Below, in pieces: positions 17,892 through 26,084 of a stretch of DNA of 64,000 nucleotides. Origin of the DNA: an uncultured Clostridia bacterium (GTDB lineage Bacteria > Bacillota > Clostridia > Christensenellales > CAAEEZ01); the NCBI GenBank assembly GCA_934365195.1, contig CAKRNA010000004.1, positions 104,777-168,776 of the forward strand, given 5' to 3'. The notes beneath the pieces are model-generated. The model saw only the letters and a program-made list of their open reading frames with translations, was not told where the DNA came from and ran no database searches. The position numbers and the translations under genes are program-made. The stretch's first letter is position 1. Each line of letters opens with the position of its first letter.

Positions 17892-19223
17892 ATGGAAAAC
17901 GAAAAATTACTTAAATACGTGGCGGTTACGCCAACCAAAGTGCAAAAAGATATTATGGATATGGAATTTTACCTATTTATGCATTTTGGAATAAACACTT
18001 TTGCAGGCAAAGAATGGAGCGACGGCACAGTCCCTCCTGAAATGTTCAACCCAACAGACCTTGATTGCAATAACTGGTGCGAAGTGGCAAAAAGTTTGGG
18101 TGCTAAAGGCATTATCCTAACGGCAAAGCATCACGACGGTTTTTGCTTGTGGCAAACGAATACCACCGAGTATTCCGTTAAAAATTCACCTTACAAAAAC
18201 GGCAAGGGCGACGTTGTAAAGGAACTTAGCGAGGCTTGTAAAAAGCACGGCATTAAAATGGGCGTGTATTTGTCGCCGTGGGATAGAAACTCAAAGTACT
18301 ACGGAACTAGCGAGTACAACGATTTTTACCTAAGCCAACTTAAAGAACTTCTTACTAATTACGGCGAAATTTTTACCGTATGGCTAGACGGTGCTTGCGG
18401 GGCTGCTCTTGACGGCAAAGAAAGGCAAAAATACGATTTCGAGCGCTACTACGAACTTATTAGGGAAATTCAACCTAATTGCTCAATCTCGAACTGCGGA
18501 CCGGACGTTCGCTGGGTGGGTAACGAGGCAGGTAAGAGCAGGAAAAGTGAGTGGAACGTAGTGCCAAAATCACTTTTTAACGAGTCGGTAATTATGGATA
18601 GTTCGCAAATGACGGACAAAGTACCGTTTAAAAAAATCGACACCACAAATGAAGATTTGGGCAGTAGGGAACTTCTTGAAAAATACGACGAGTACATTTG
18701 GTATCCTGCCGAAGTAGACGTATCGGTAAGGAAAGGTTGGTTCTACCACAAAGGGCAAGACATCACCCTAAAAAGCGTAAGGAAACTTATGAAAATTTAT
18801 TACGCATCGGTTGGTAATAACTGCACGTTACTACTAAATATCCCGCCTGACAGAACGGGTAAGGTGTGCGAAAAAGACGTTAAGCGAATGAAAGAGTTTG
18901 GCGATAGAATAAGGAAAGAATTTTCTAATAATATTGCTCTTACCGAAAAGGAAAAGACAGAAAGCACTTTTACTTACACTTTTGATAAGCAGCAGGTAAC
19001 GAAAGCGGTGATTATGGAAGACCTTGACTATTCGCAACGTATCGAGGACTTTACGATTACTACAAACGTAAATGGAAACGAGGTAGTATTGTTTAAGGGA
19101 ACTACCGTAGGAATTAAAAAAATTGCGCTTCTTAAAAACGTAGTAACCGACAACGTAACGTTAAAGATAAATGCTTGTAGGTTAAATCCTATGATTAAAA
19201 AATTTGAAATTTACGGCAAGTAA
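17892..19223 (+). CDS. Alpha-L-fucosidase (GH29), cytoplasmic
   Basis: 443 residues. The GH29 barrel is marked by MHFGINTF, TAKHHDGFCLW, GVYLSPWDRN and VWLDGACG, whose Asp is the catalytic nucleophile. The last 100 residues are beta-rich, with little family sequence. No signal peptide, so fucosylated sugars must be imported first. A longer frame starts at 17874 but that ATG lies on the -10 box; AGGAG at 17882-17886 selects 17892. It fits with the sialic acid genes as part of a mucin- or milk-glycan foraging set. Linkage preference is unknown. Confidence 0.9.
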   Translation: MENEKLLKYVAVTPTKVQKDIMDMEFYLFMHFGINTFAGKEWSDGTVPPEMFNPTDLDCNNWCEVAKSLGAKGIILTAKHHDGFCLWQTNTTEYSVKNSPYKNGKGDVVKELSEACKKHGIKMGVYLSPWDRNSKYYGTSEYNDFYLSQLKELLTNYGEIFTVWLDGACGAALDGKERQKYDFERYYELIREIQPNCSISNCGPDVRWVGNEAGKSRKSEWNVVPKSLFNESVIMDSSQMTDKVPFKKIDTTNEDLGSRELLEKYDEYIWYPAEVDVSVRKGWFYHKGQDITLKSVRKLMKIYYASVGNNCTLLLNIPPDRTGKVCEKDVKRMKEFGDRIRKEFSNNIALTEKEKTESTFTYTFDKQQVTKAVIMEDLDYSQRIEDFTITTNVNGNEVVLFKGTTVGIKKIALLKNVVTDNVTLKINACRLNPMIKKFEIYGK

Positions 19224-19256
19224 AAATTAAATTAGCGGTAAAATAATTTAAAAACT

Positions 19257-19291
19257 TAGGTTTAGGAATAAATTATCCTAAGCCTATTTTA
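19257..19291 (+). terminator. Rho-independent terminator after the fucosidase gene
   Basis: 11-bp stem TAGGTTTAGGA / TCCTAAGCCTA with an 8-base loop and T4. Confidence 0.8.
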
Positions 19292-19444
19292 TTGCATAAA
19301 CCGAACTTTATATCTAAATATTGACAAATAAAGTATTATAATATGTAAAAAATTAGTATTTAATAAAATTTTTAGCATAATCAAATAGGATAAAATGGCT
19401 AACTCTACTTATGAATTTTTTTAAAATTTAAACTTGTACGGTTG

Positions 19445-19473
19445 TTGATTTATGTTTTTTAGAGTGTTATAAT
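19445..19473 (+). promoter_or_regulatory. Sigma-A promoter of the Fe-S oxidoreductase operon
   Basis: TTGATT (19445-19450), 17-bp spacer, TATAAT (19468-19473), about 55 bases before the gene. Confidence 0.75.
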
Positions 19474-19527
19474 TTTTAAGAATATATTTATTACAGAACT
19501 TGTTTTAACACAGAAGAAGGAGAAAAA

Positions 19528-22242
19528 ATGGCTGAAGAAAGAAAGTTAATCGTAAAGGTTATTAAAAAGGTTACCGACTATATCGGTCACAAACCAACCG
19601 TAAACGACAATGACTACAAGGCTCTTGACGAAATACTTACCGACGAGCAAGCCGAGGTAATACTTGGCATGAAAAAGCGTGTGCCTATGCTACTACCTGA
19701 GATTGCAAAAAGGTGCAAAAAGGACGAAAAAACCACGCAAAAACTACTTGACGAACTTTGTATTTACGGTCTTATCGAGTACAACTGGGAAAACCCTGAA
19801 AGAATTAAGCAATACGTTCTTCCTATGTACGTACCGGGGCTTGCAGAATTTTTGAATATGAACAAAGACGTAGTAAGAGAGCACCCTGTTGTTACGGACT
19901 TTTTCTACGATATGAGCAGGCTTCCGCTTGAAAAGGTTACCCCGATGGTTCCTCTTGGCGGAGCAGGTATCGGTATGCACGTTATTCCGGTGGAGAAGGC
20001 TATTGAAACCGAGCAAGAATCGGTGGACGTGGAGCACATTTCCTACTGGCTGAAAAAGTACGAGGGAAAATACGCTGCGTCGCCTTGCTCTTGCAGAACT
20101 TCAAGAATGGTTCGTGGCGAAAACACCGGTGACGATCCGGACGGCTGGTGTATTGCTGTTGGCGATATGGCGGACTACGTTGTGGAAACAAATAAAGGCG
20201 GCAGATACGTAACCTACGACGAGGTTATGGATATTCTTAAAAAGGCAGAGGACAACGGCTACGTGCATCAAATTACGAATATCGACGGCAAAAACAAGAT
20301 ATTTGCAATTTGTAACTGTAATCCGTCGGTTTGTTATGCGCTTAGAACGTCGCAATTATTCAACACGCCTAATATGTCAAGGTCAGCCTATATTGCCGAA
20401 GTTGACGAGGAAAAGTGCGTGGCTTGTGGCGGCTGCGTAGAAAATTGCCCTGCAGGAGCAGTTAAACTTGGTCAAAAACTTTGCACGAAAGATGGTAAAA
20501 TCGAGTATCCACGCCAAGAATTACCGGACGAGGTTAAGTGGGGTAAGGATAAGTGGAACGAGAATTATAGAGACGACAATCGCATAAACTGTTACGAAAC
20601 GGGTACTGCGCCTTGTAAAACTAATTGCCCGGCGCACATCTCTGTTCAAGGCTACTTAAGACTTGCATCTCAAGGCAAGTACGAAGAGGCGCTTGCGCTT
20701 ATCAAAAAGGAAAACCCGTTCCCTGCGGTTTGCGGTAGGATTTGTAACAGAAGGTGCGAGGACGCTTGCACGAGAGCGACTATCGATAGGGCGGTTGCAA
20801 TCGACGAGGTTAAGAAGTTTGTTGCAGAGCGTGAAATAAAAGCGGAGCACAGATATATTCCGCCTATGATTCGCCCAAGCCTGAACGAATTTACGCAAAA
20901 AATCGCAATTATCGGCGGTGGTCCTAGCGGTATGAGTTGCACTTATTACCTTGCCGAAATGGGCTACAAACCAACCGTGTTTGAAAAGGAAGAAAGGCTA
21001 GGCGGTATGCTTACCTACGGCATTCCATCGTTCAAACTGGAAAAGGACGTTATCGAGGCTGAAATCGACGTGCTTAGGGCTATGGGCGTTGAATTTAAAA
21101 CGGGCGTAGAGGTTGGAAAAGACGTAACGATAAGCGAGTTAAGAGAAGAGGGCTACAAAGCGTTCTACGTTGCAATCGGTTGTCAAGGCAGCAGAAAAGC
21201 AGGTGTTAAGGGCGAGGACGCAGAGGGCGTTTATTCGGCAATCGACTTCTTAAAGCAAGTAATTACCGACGAAAGCACCGTGCTTAGCGGTAAAACCGTG
21301 GTAATCGGTGGCGGTAACGTTGCAATAGACGTTGCAAGATGCTCCGTAAGGTGCGGCGCTGAAACCGAGATTTACTGCTTGGAGCAAAGGGATAAAATGC
21401 CGGCATCGGTTGAGGAAATCAACGAGGCGCTTGAAGACGGCGTAAAAATTGAGTGCGGCTACGGACTAAAAGACATTATCGTAAAAGAGGGCAAAGTTAC
21501 CGGCGTTGTGCTTAAAAAATGTGCGTCTGTATTTGACGAAAGCGGTAAATTTAACCCAACCTACGACGAAACGAACACCAAACTTATAAATTGCCAAAAC
21601 GTAGTGTTAAGTATAGGTCAATGCGTGAAAGAAGGCGCACTAAACGGCGAGGACGTAGCGACCAACAAAAACGGCACTATTATTTGTGACAAGTTCACCT
21701 ATCAAACCTCTGTTAGCGATATCTTCGCAGGAGGCGACTGCTATACAGGACCTAAATTTGCTATCGACGGCATTGCGGCAGGCAAGCAAGCGGCTGTTTC
21801 GCTACATAGATTTGTTCAAGAGGGTAGCAGCCTAACAATCGGCAGAAATCGTAGAGATTTTATAGAACTAAACAAAAAAGACTTAGTTATTCCGGCGGAT
21901 AGTTACGACAACACCGCAAGGCAAATACCGAATATTGACAAACTTATCGACGCTAAAAAGTCGTTTAGGGATAACCGTGAGGCGTTTACCGAGGAGCAAG
22001 TTAAAAAGGAAACCGCAAGGTGTCTTGGCTGTGGCGCATCAATCGTTGATCCTAATAGATGCCTAGGCTGTGGCGTGTGCACTACGAAGTGTAAGTTCGA
22101 CGCAATTCACCTAAGCCGCAAACTTCCTGACGCTAGCAATATGGTAAAAGCAGAGGACAAATTAAAGGTTATTTTGCCTTATGCGTTTAAGCGTCAAATC
22201 AAGATAAGAAAAGTGGAAAAACAAAAGAAAAAGGGTAACTAA
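19528..22242 (+). CDS. Multi-domain Fe-S / FAD NAD(P)-dependent oxidoreductase (GltD-like)
   Basis: 904 residues. About 1-290 is a helical, Cys-containing N-terminal part (SPCSCRTSRM ... ICNCNPSVC). About 290-320 holds a [4Fe-4S] motif CVACGGCVENCP. About 345-440 is the GltD/DPD-type Fe-S domain (CKTNCPAH ... CGRICNRRCEDAC). About 450-780 is the FAD/NAD(P) double Rossmann unit (IAIIGGGPSGMSC, VIGGGNVAIDVA, DIFAGGDC). About 830-870 has two further Cys clusters (CLGCGVCTTKC). Such proteins pass electrons between NAD(P)H and ferredoxin or a partner enzyme in the cytoplasm. No glutamate synthase large subunit is nearby, so it is not simply GltD. Followed after one base by hypA. Confidence 0.85.
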   Translation: MAEERKLIVKVIKKVTDYIGHKPTVNDNDYKALDEILTDEQAEVILGMKKRVPMLLPEIAKRCKKDEKTTQKLLDELCIYGLIEYNWENPERIKQYVLPMYVPGLAEFLNMNKDVVREHPVVTDFFYDMSRLPLEKVTPMVPLGGAGIGMHVIPVEKAIETEQESVDVEHISYWLKKYEGKYAASPCSCRTSRMVRGENTGDDPDGWCIAVGDMADYVVETNKGGRYVTYDEVMDILKKAEDNGYVHQITNIDGKNKIFAICNCNPSVCYALRTSQLFNTPNMSRSAYIAEVDEEKCVACGGCVENCPAGAVKLGQKLCTKDGKIEYPRQELPDEVKWGKDKWNENYRDDNRINCYETGTAPCKTNCPAHISVQGYLRLASQGKYEEALALIKKENPFPAVCGRICNRRCEDACTRATIDRAVAIDEVKKFVAEREIKAEHRYIPPMIRPSLNEFTQKIAIIGGGPSGMSCTYYLAEMGYKPTVFEKEERLGGMLTYGIPSFKLEKDVIEAEIDVLRAMGVEFKTGVEVGKDVTISELREEGYKAFYVAIGCQGSRKAGVKGEDAEGVYSAIDFLKQVITDESTVLSGKTVVIGGGNVAIDVARCSVRCGAETEIYCLEQRDKMPASVEEINEALEDGVKIECGYGLKDIIVKEGKVTGVVLKKCASVFDESGKFNPTYDETNTKLINCQNVVLSIGQCVKEGALNGEDVATNKNGTIICDKFTYQTSVSDIFAGGDCYTGPKFAIDGIAAGKQAAVSLHRFVQEGSSLTIGRNRRDFIELNKKDLVIPADSYDNTARQIPNIDKLIDAKKSFRDNREAFTEEQVKKETARCLGCGASIVDPNRCLGCGVCTTKCKFDAIHLSRKLPDASNMVKAEDKLKVILPYAFKRQIKIRKVEKQKKKGN

Positions 22243-22243
22243 T

Positions 22244-22588
22244 ATGCACGAACTTGGGGTGGTTAAGCATATTATCGACCTACTTTACGATATATCTAAG
22301 GAAAACAACCTAACCAAAATAGGCAGCGTTACCTTGGAAATAGGCGAAGTAAGTTTGATTGTTCCGGATTATATTAAGGATTGCTGGCAGTATTATAGGA
22401 AAAAAGAGCCGCTTATTGAAAACGCAGAACTTAAAGTGGAAATTTTGCCTGCCGTAACGATATGTGAAACGTGCTCTAAAACCTACGAAACGGTAAAATA
22501 CGGCAAGATTTGTCCGTTTTGCAGTTCGCCGGACACACACCTTGTAAGCGGAAACGAATTTATAATTAAAGAAATAGAGGCAATGTAA
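22244..22588 (+). CDS. hypA: HypA/HybF-type nickel metallochaperone
   Basis: 114 residues, the standard HypA length. It starts MHELGVVKHII, where the first residues form the nickel site, and has a zinc knuckle of two Cys pairs (CETC ... CPFC). HypA delivers nickel to [NiFe] hydrogenase with HypB. No other hyp or hydrogenase genes are in the window; its partner here is the large oxidoreductase just upstream, which is unusual. SD is weak, so it may be translated by coupling. Confidence 0.9.
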   Translation: MHELGVVKHIIDLLYDISKENNLTKIGSVTLEIGEVSLIVPDYIKDCWQYYRKKEPLIENAELKVEILPAVTICETCSKTYETVKYGKICPFCSSPDTHLVSGNEFIIKEIEAM

Positions 22589-22602
22589 CTTAAACAAAAA
22601 TA

Positions 22603-22643
22603 AAACCGATAGACTTTGATTAAATCGTTATCTATCGGTTTTT
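22603..22643 (+). terminator. Rho-independent terminator
   Basis: Stem AACCGATAGA / TCTATCGGTT with an AT-rich loop and T5. Confidence 0.85.
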
Positions 22644-22701
22644 GTTTGTAATTTTTTTGTTAATAATTATTTTTGACTATAAGTATCGTTAGTTACTAAA
22701 A

Positions 22702-23346
22702 TTATCCCTCACAGTCACGCTTTTTTAGTTCTTCAAGGATTTGTTTTAGCAGTTCCTCGGTGCTAGGGTGAAGTTGTGCTTCAAGTAGTTTTTTAGCATC
22801 TTCTTCTTCCTTTGCTTTTTCCTCGGCAATGCGTTTTTCCACGGCAAGTTTTTCAGCCTCTTCACGCTCAATCTCTTTGATTTGTTTGTGGGTGTAGCCT
22901 TGTTTTCTTAGTTCTCTATATCTTTCGCTTGTAAACTCGGTTAATGAGCCGTTTAGTTCGTTTTTCATCTTGCCAAAGCCGTCCCTAAACGTGTTGATTG
23001 CTTTAATTACTAGGAACAATACCAAAGCGGTGATAAAGAAGTTGATTATCGCCATAATAAATGCGCCCCAGTCGATATACACCGATTTTGTTAGGTCGAT
23101 AGCGGCAGAGCCTGCTGCAACAACTGCGCCCGTTGAGTCCTTTGGAACAAGCATAGTGATAAGTCCGTTCATATCGCCCATAGGGATTGCGTTAATCATC
23201 GGCTTGAAAATGTAGTTTACAAGTCCGTTTACGATTGCTGTGAACGCAGCGCCGATAATCATACCTACGGCAAGGTCAATAGCGCTACCTTTTGTGATAA
23301 ATGCTTTGAATTCTGCAAATAATTTGCAGCCCCTTTTCTTCTTCAT
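22702..23346 (-). CDS. mscL: Large-conductance mechanosensitive channel, extended C-terminus
   Basis: 214 residues. Two membrane helices (about 25-50 and 88-112) flank an extracellular loop; KGSAIDLAVGMIIGAAFTAIV is the pore helix signature of MscL. The channel opens under membrane tension and releases solutes at osmotic downshock. Typical MscL is 120-150 residues; here about 80 extra residues form a charged Glu/Lys-rich helical tail (coiled coil likely) ending in CEG. SD GGAGG. It is a single-gene unit, converging on hypA. Confidence 0.92.
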   Translation of the reverse strand: MKKKRGCKLFAEFKAFITKGSAIDLAVGMIIGAAFTAIVNGLVNYIFKPMINAIPMGDMNGLITMLVPKDSTGAVVAAGSAAIDLTKSVYIDWGAFIMAIINFFITALVLFLVIKAINTFRDGFGKMKNELNGSLTEFTSERYRELRKQGYTHKQIKEIEREEAEKLAVEKRIAEEKAKEEEDAKKLLEAQLHPSTEELLKQILEELKKRDCEG

Positions 23347-23477
23347 ATAAACCTCCGTATATATAACATAATTCTATAACTTTTGCCGTTTTAGTGTCAA
23401 TAAAAAATAAAATATTACGTAATTTATTTAATTTTTTGTGCGGGGAATGGGTGGTTAGGCGATTTTTACCTGAATTA

Positions 23478-23506
23478 TTGACAAACGAAAATCTAACAAA
23501 TATACT
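23478..23506 (+). promoter_or_regulatory. Promoter of the rubredoxin gene
   Basis: TTGACA (23478-23483), 17-bp spacer, TATACT (23501-23506). Confidence 0.8.
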
Positions 23507-23534
23507 AAAATAAATAGAATATTAGGAGGCAATT

Positions 23535-23693
23535 ATGAAATACGAATGTACTGTTTGCGGATATGTCTACGACGAGGAGGTCGGCGCTCCAAGTGAAAAT
23601 ATCGAGGCCGGCACTAGGTGGGAGGATATTCCGGAGGATTTTGTTTGTCCTTTGTGCTCTGTTGACAAAAGTCAGTTTGAGCAAGTAGATTAG
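23535..23693 (+). CDS. Rubredoxin
   Basis: 52 residues: MKYECTVCGYVYDEEVG at the start and a second CPLCSV near residue 39, giving the two C-x2-C knuckles that hold one Fe. It is the canonical size. AGGAGG lies 6 bases before the ATG. Rubredoxin carries electrons to oxygen- or NO-reducing flavoproteins in anaerobes; the downstream flavin-reductase/rubredoxin fusion supports an oxidative or nitrosative stress role. Confidence 0.96.
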   Translation: MKYECTVCGYVYDEEVGAPSENIEAGTRWEDIPEDFVCPLCSVDKSQFEQVD

Positions 23694-23865
23694 CCTTAAA
23701 TAGCGCCTTAGTTTATGGTAAAGTAAAGATAGGTAATTTGTTTTTAACGTGGGAATACGCTAAACCTAAGTTTTTGGTTTTACTAACAAGGCGAAAAGGG
23801 TGAGGGAGTAATTTGATAAACGGCTACAAATAAGTGGTCGGGTTTTATGTTGGGTGGAGGTTGAA

Positions 23866-24465
23866 ATGAGTGCTTTATTTAAACTTACTTACGGGCTTTA
23901 TATGTTGTCTGCAAAGTTTGAGGACAAGGAAAGCGGCTGTATTGTAAACACCGTTATGCAACAAACCGCAATGCCTGAAACCGTAAGCGTTACGGTGAAC
24001 AAGCAAAACTACACGACAGACCTTATAGATAAGTCGAATAGGTGCGTAATAAATATTCTGGACGAAAGCACGCCGTTTGAGTTTTTTAAAAATTTCGGAA
24101 TGAAGAGCGGCAGAGAGGGAAACAAGTTTGAAAGCGTGGAAACTATGCTTGTTGATGGGATTAAAACTAACATTAATAACTCAGCAGGCTATATTGCGTT
24201 AGAGATTGAACGAAAAATAGATATGGGCACGCACTATTTGTTTGTTGGCAAGATAATAGATAGCCAAGCGAACGAAGGGAAAGAGCCGGTAACCTACGCT
24301 TATTACCATAAAAATATCAAGCCAAAGCCACAAGTAAGCACACAAAGTAGCGAAGAAACGTGGGTGTGCACCATTTGTAATTACGTACACAAAGGTCCTA
24401 TCCCAGATGATTTTATTTGCCCTATTTGTAAGCATGGCAAAAAGGATTTTAAAATGGTTAAGTAA
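23866..24465 (+). CDS. Flavin reductase domain fused to a C-terminal rubredoxin (Hrb-like)
   Basis: 199 residues. Residues 1-150 form a flavin-reductase-like split barrel that binds FMN (ALFKLTYGLYMLSAK at the start); residues 160-199 are a rubredoxin-type iron site (WVCTICNYVHKG ... CPICKHGK). This is the layout of 'high molecular weight rubredoxin' of acetogens, which passes electrons from NAD(P)H to the flavodiiron protein. No flavodiiron gene is in the window. GGAGG selects ATG 23866; the 170 bases between it and the rubredoxin gene show no feature I recognise. Confidence 0.87.
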   Translation: MSALFKLTYGLYMLSAKFEDKESGCIVNTVMQQTAMPETVSVTVNKQNYTTDLIDKSNRCVINILDESTPFEFFKNFGMKSGREGNKFESVETMLVDGIKTNINNSAGYIALEIERKIDMGTHYLFVGKIIDSQANEGKEPVTYAYYHKNIKPKPQVSTQSSEETWVCTICNYVHKGPIPDDFICPICKHGKKDFKMVK

Positions 24466-24518
24466 ACGGTTTTGTTTGCAAATAATCAAAGTAAATGATA
24501 AACTGTTATTAAAATATC

Positions 24519-24549
24519 AAAAAGCGCCTACTAAGTAGGTTGGCTTTTT
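24519..24549 (+). terminator. Terminator after the Hrb-like gene
   Basis: Stem AAAGCGCCTAC / GTAGGTTGGCTTT around TAA, then T6; it ends a few bases before the ruvX SD. Confidence 0.75.
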
Positions 24550-24560
24550 TGCGAGGTAAA

Positions 24561-24971
24561 ATGTACGAAAGAGTGATGGGCGTCGATTACGGCGATAAAA
24601 GAGTAGGGGTGGCATTGTCCGATCCTCTTAAAATTATTGCTACCGCTTTCGAGGTGATACAAAACAAGTCGAAAGAGAGCGTTATCGAAAGGCTTGTTGA
24701 GATTATAAAAGAATACAACGTAAACGAAATCGTAATGGGTTTGCCACTTCAAATGGACGGCGAAATCGGTGATAGGGCGCTCTTACACAAAGAGTTTGGC
24801 GAAATGCTAAGCGAAAAAACCGGGCTAACTGTTACTTACCTTGACGAAAGGCTTACCTCGGTAGAGGCGGAGGAACTACTTATCGAGGGCGGCGTAACTC
24901 GTGAAAAACGAAAGGGGCTAATAGATAAGGTAGCAGCGCAAATTATTTTGCAGTCCTATTTGGATAACTAA
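24561..24971 (+). CDS. ruvX: Putative pre-16S rRNA nuclease / Holliday junction resolvase homologue YqgF
   Basis: 136 residues with the RNase H-like fold: MGVDYGDKRVGVALSD holds the first acidic residue, IVMGLPLQMDG the central strand, and VTYLDERLTSVEAEE the later catalytic acids. YqgF homologues trim the 5' end of 16S rRNA precursor in E. coli; a resolvase role has also been proposed. GAGG precedes the ATG at 24561; a longer frame begins inside the terminator and is not used. Confidence 0.94.
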   Translation: MYERVMGVDYGDKRVGVALSDPLKIIATAFEVIQNKSKESVIERLVEIIKEYNVNEIVMGLPLQMDGEIGDRALLHKEFGEMLSEKTGLTVTYLDERLTSVEAEELLIEGGVTREKRKGLIDKVAAQIILQSYLDN

Positions 24972-24995
24972 AATGTAAGCAAAAATTAAAATCAA

Positions 24996-25043
24996 AAAAT
25001 CCGCAGTTTAAAGTTAGAATTAGATGCTTAAACTACGGATTTT
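24996..25043 (+). terminator. Terminator after ruvX
   Basis: Long stem AAAATCCGCAGTTTAA / TTAAACTACGGATTTT with one mismatch. 25044-25219 is AT-rich with no other feature seen. Confidence 0.78.
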
Positions 25044-25219
25044 GTTATTTAACTTAATATAATGCGTTGTAAATTACTTATTTTATTTGTTGTTAAGTTA
25101 TCCCGTTACATAGTGAAATTAGTAGAAATTTGTAAGGCAAACTTTTTGTAAGGCACTTTGTAAATTGCCAAAAACTATTAAATTATTTTGTAAAAAAACA
25201 AAACCCTTATTTATGAAAA

Positions 25220-25759
25220 TTATTCCTCGTTAGGCAGTTTTTTTATTCTTTCGGATATGGTTAAAAAACAGCGTTTTAACATATCGGCAAATTCTTCTGC
25301 CGTGCGGTTTTTGTCGTTTATAAGCCAGTTTTTGAATGCGTCAAAAATAGCGTCGGAGAAAAATTCTATGTAGAAAGCGATAAAGTTTTCGTCACCTTTT
25401 ACGTCTTTTAGGTTGTTTTTAAGTAGGGTAGAAAGTATGCTTTTAAAGTGCTCTGAAAAAGAGTTTTGACCCTCTATACAAATGATTTTTTTGTAAAAAT
25501 CACGGTTAGGGTACAGGTAGTTACATATTCCGCTAAGTAGCCCCCAGTCCGCTGTTTTAGGGGTTACAGTCAAAAACTCCGTGTCAAAAATCCAAGTAAC
25601 AAGGTCGTACTTGTCCTTGAAATGATAGTAAAAACTTTTGCGGTTCATACCGATATTTTCAGTAACGTCGCCCACGCTGATTTTGTCAAAGTCTTTGGCT
25701 AATAATAAATTTTTTAAGGACGAGGCAAGCGCCTTCTTCGTTTGGTTTCTGTCTGCCAC
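25220..25759 (-). CDS. TetR/AcrR-family regulator
   Basis: 179 residues. The N-terminal helix-turn-helix spans about 10-55 (KISVGDVTENIGMNRKSFYYHFKDKYDLV is the usual TetR recognition block), followed by a helical ligand domain. It starts with GTG at 25759, backed by AAGGAG at 7 bases; no ATG fits. It is divergent from the FAD oxidoreductase pair at 26085, which it likely controls. The 325-base gap contains an imperfect palindrome centred near 25834 (GACA ... TGTC) as a possible operator. Confidence 0.9.
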   Translation of the reverse strand: MADRNQTKKALASSLKNLLLAKDFDKISVGDVTENIGMNRKSFYYHFKDKYDLVTWIFDTEFLTVTPKTADWGLLSGICNYLYPNRDFYKKIICIEGQNSFSEHFKSILSTLLKNNLKDVKGDENFIAFYIEFFSDAIFDAFKNWLINDKNRTAEEFADMLKRCFLTISERIKKLPNEE

Positions 25760-26084
25760 GGCTTTTCTCCTTAGTTTGCTATTTTAATTTTAACACCGAA
25801 CCTATTATTAGGCAATTAAACTTAGACAGATTTAAATTGTGTCCAAAAAATATGCGCTAAAACGGGTGAAATATTGATAAATTTTCAAAAACCGATAGCA
25901 AAAAATTTAACAAGTTTAACTTGGCTAGTAAAAAATGCGCCAAATATATTATACAATCAAAACAAAATGTCGATTTTGGGGTTTTTACGACTATTTTAAA
26001 AAATTTTTTGATTGTTAAAATATAGACAAAAACAAATTATTCTTATAAAATATAGTTAAAGATAACCAAAAAAGAGAGGTCATT

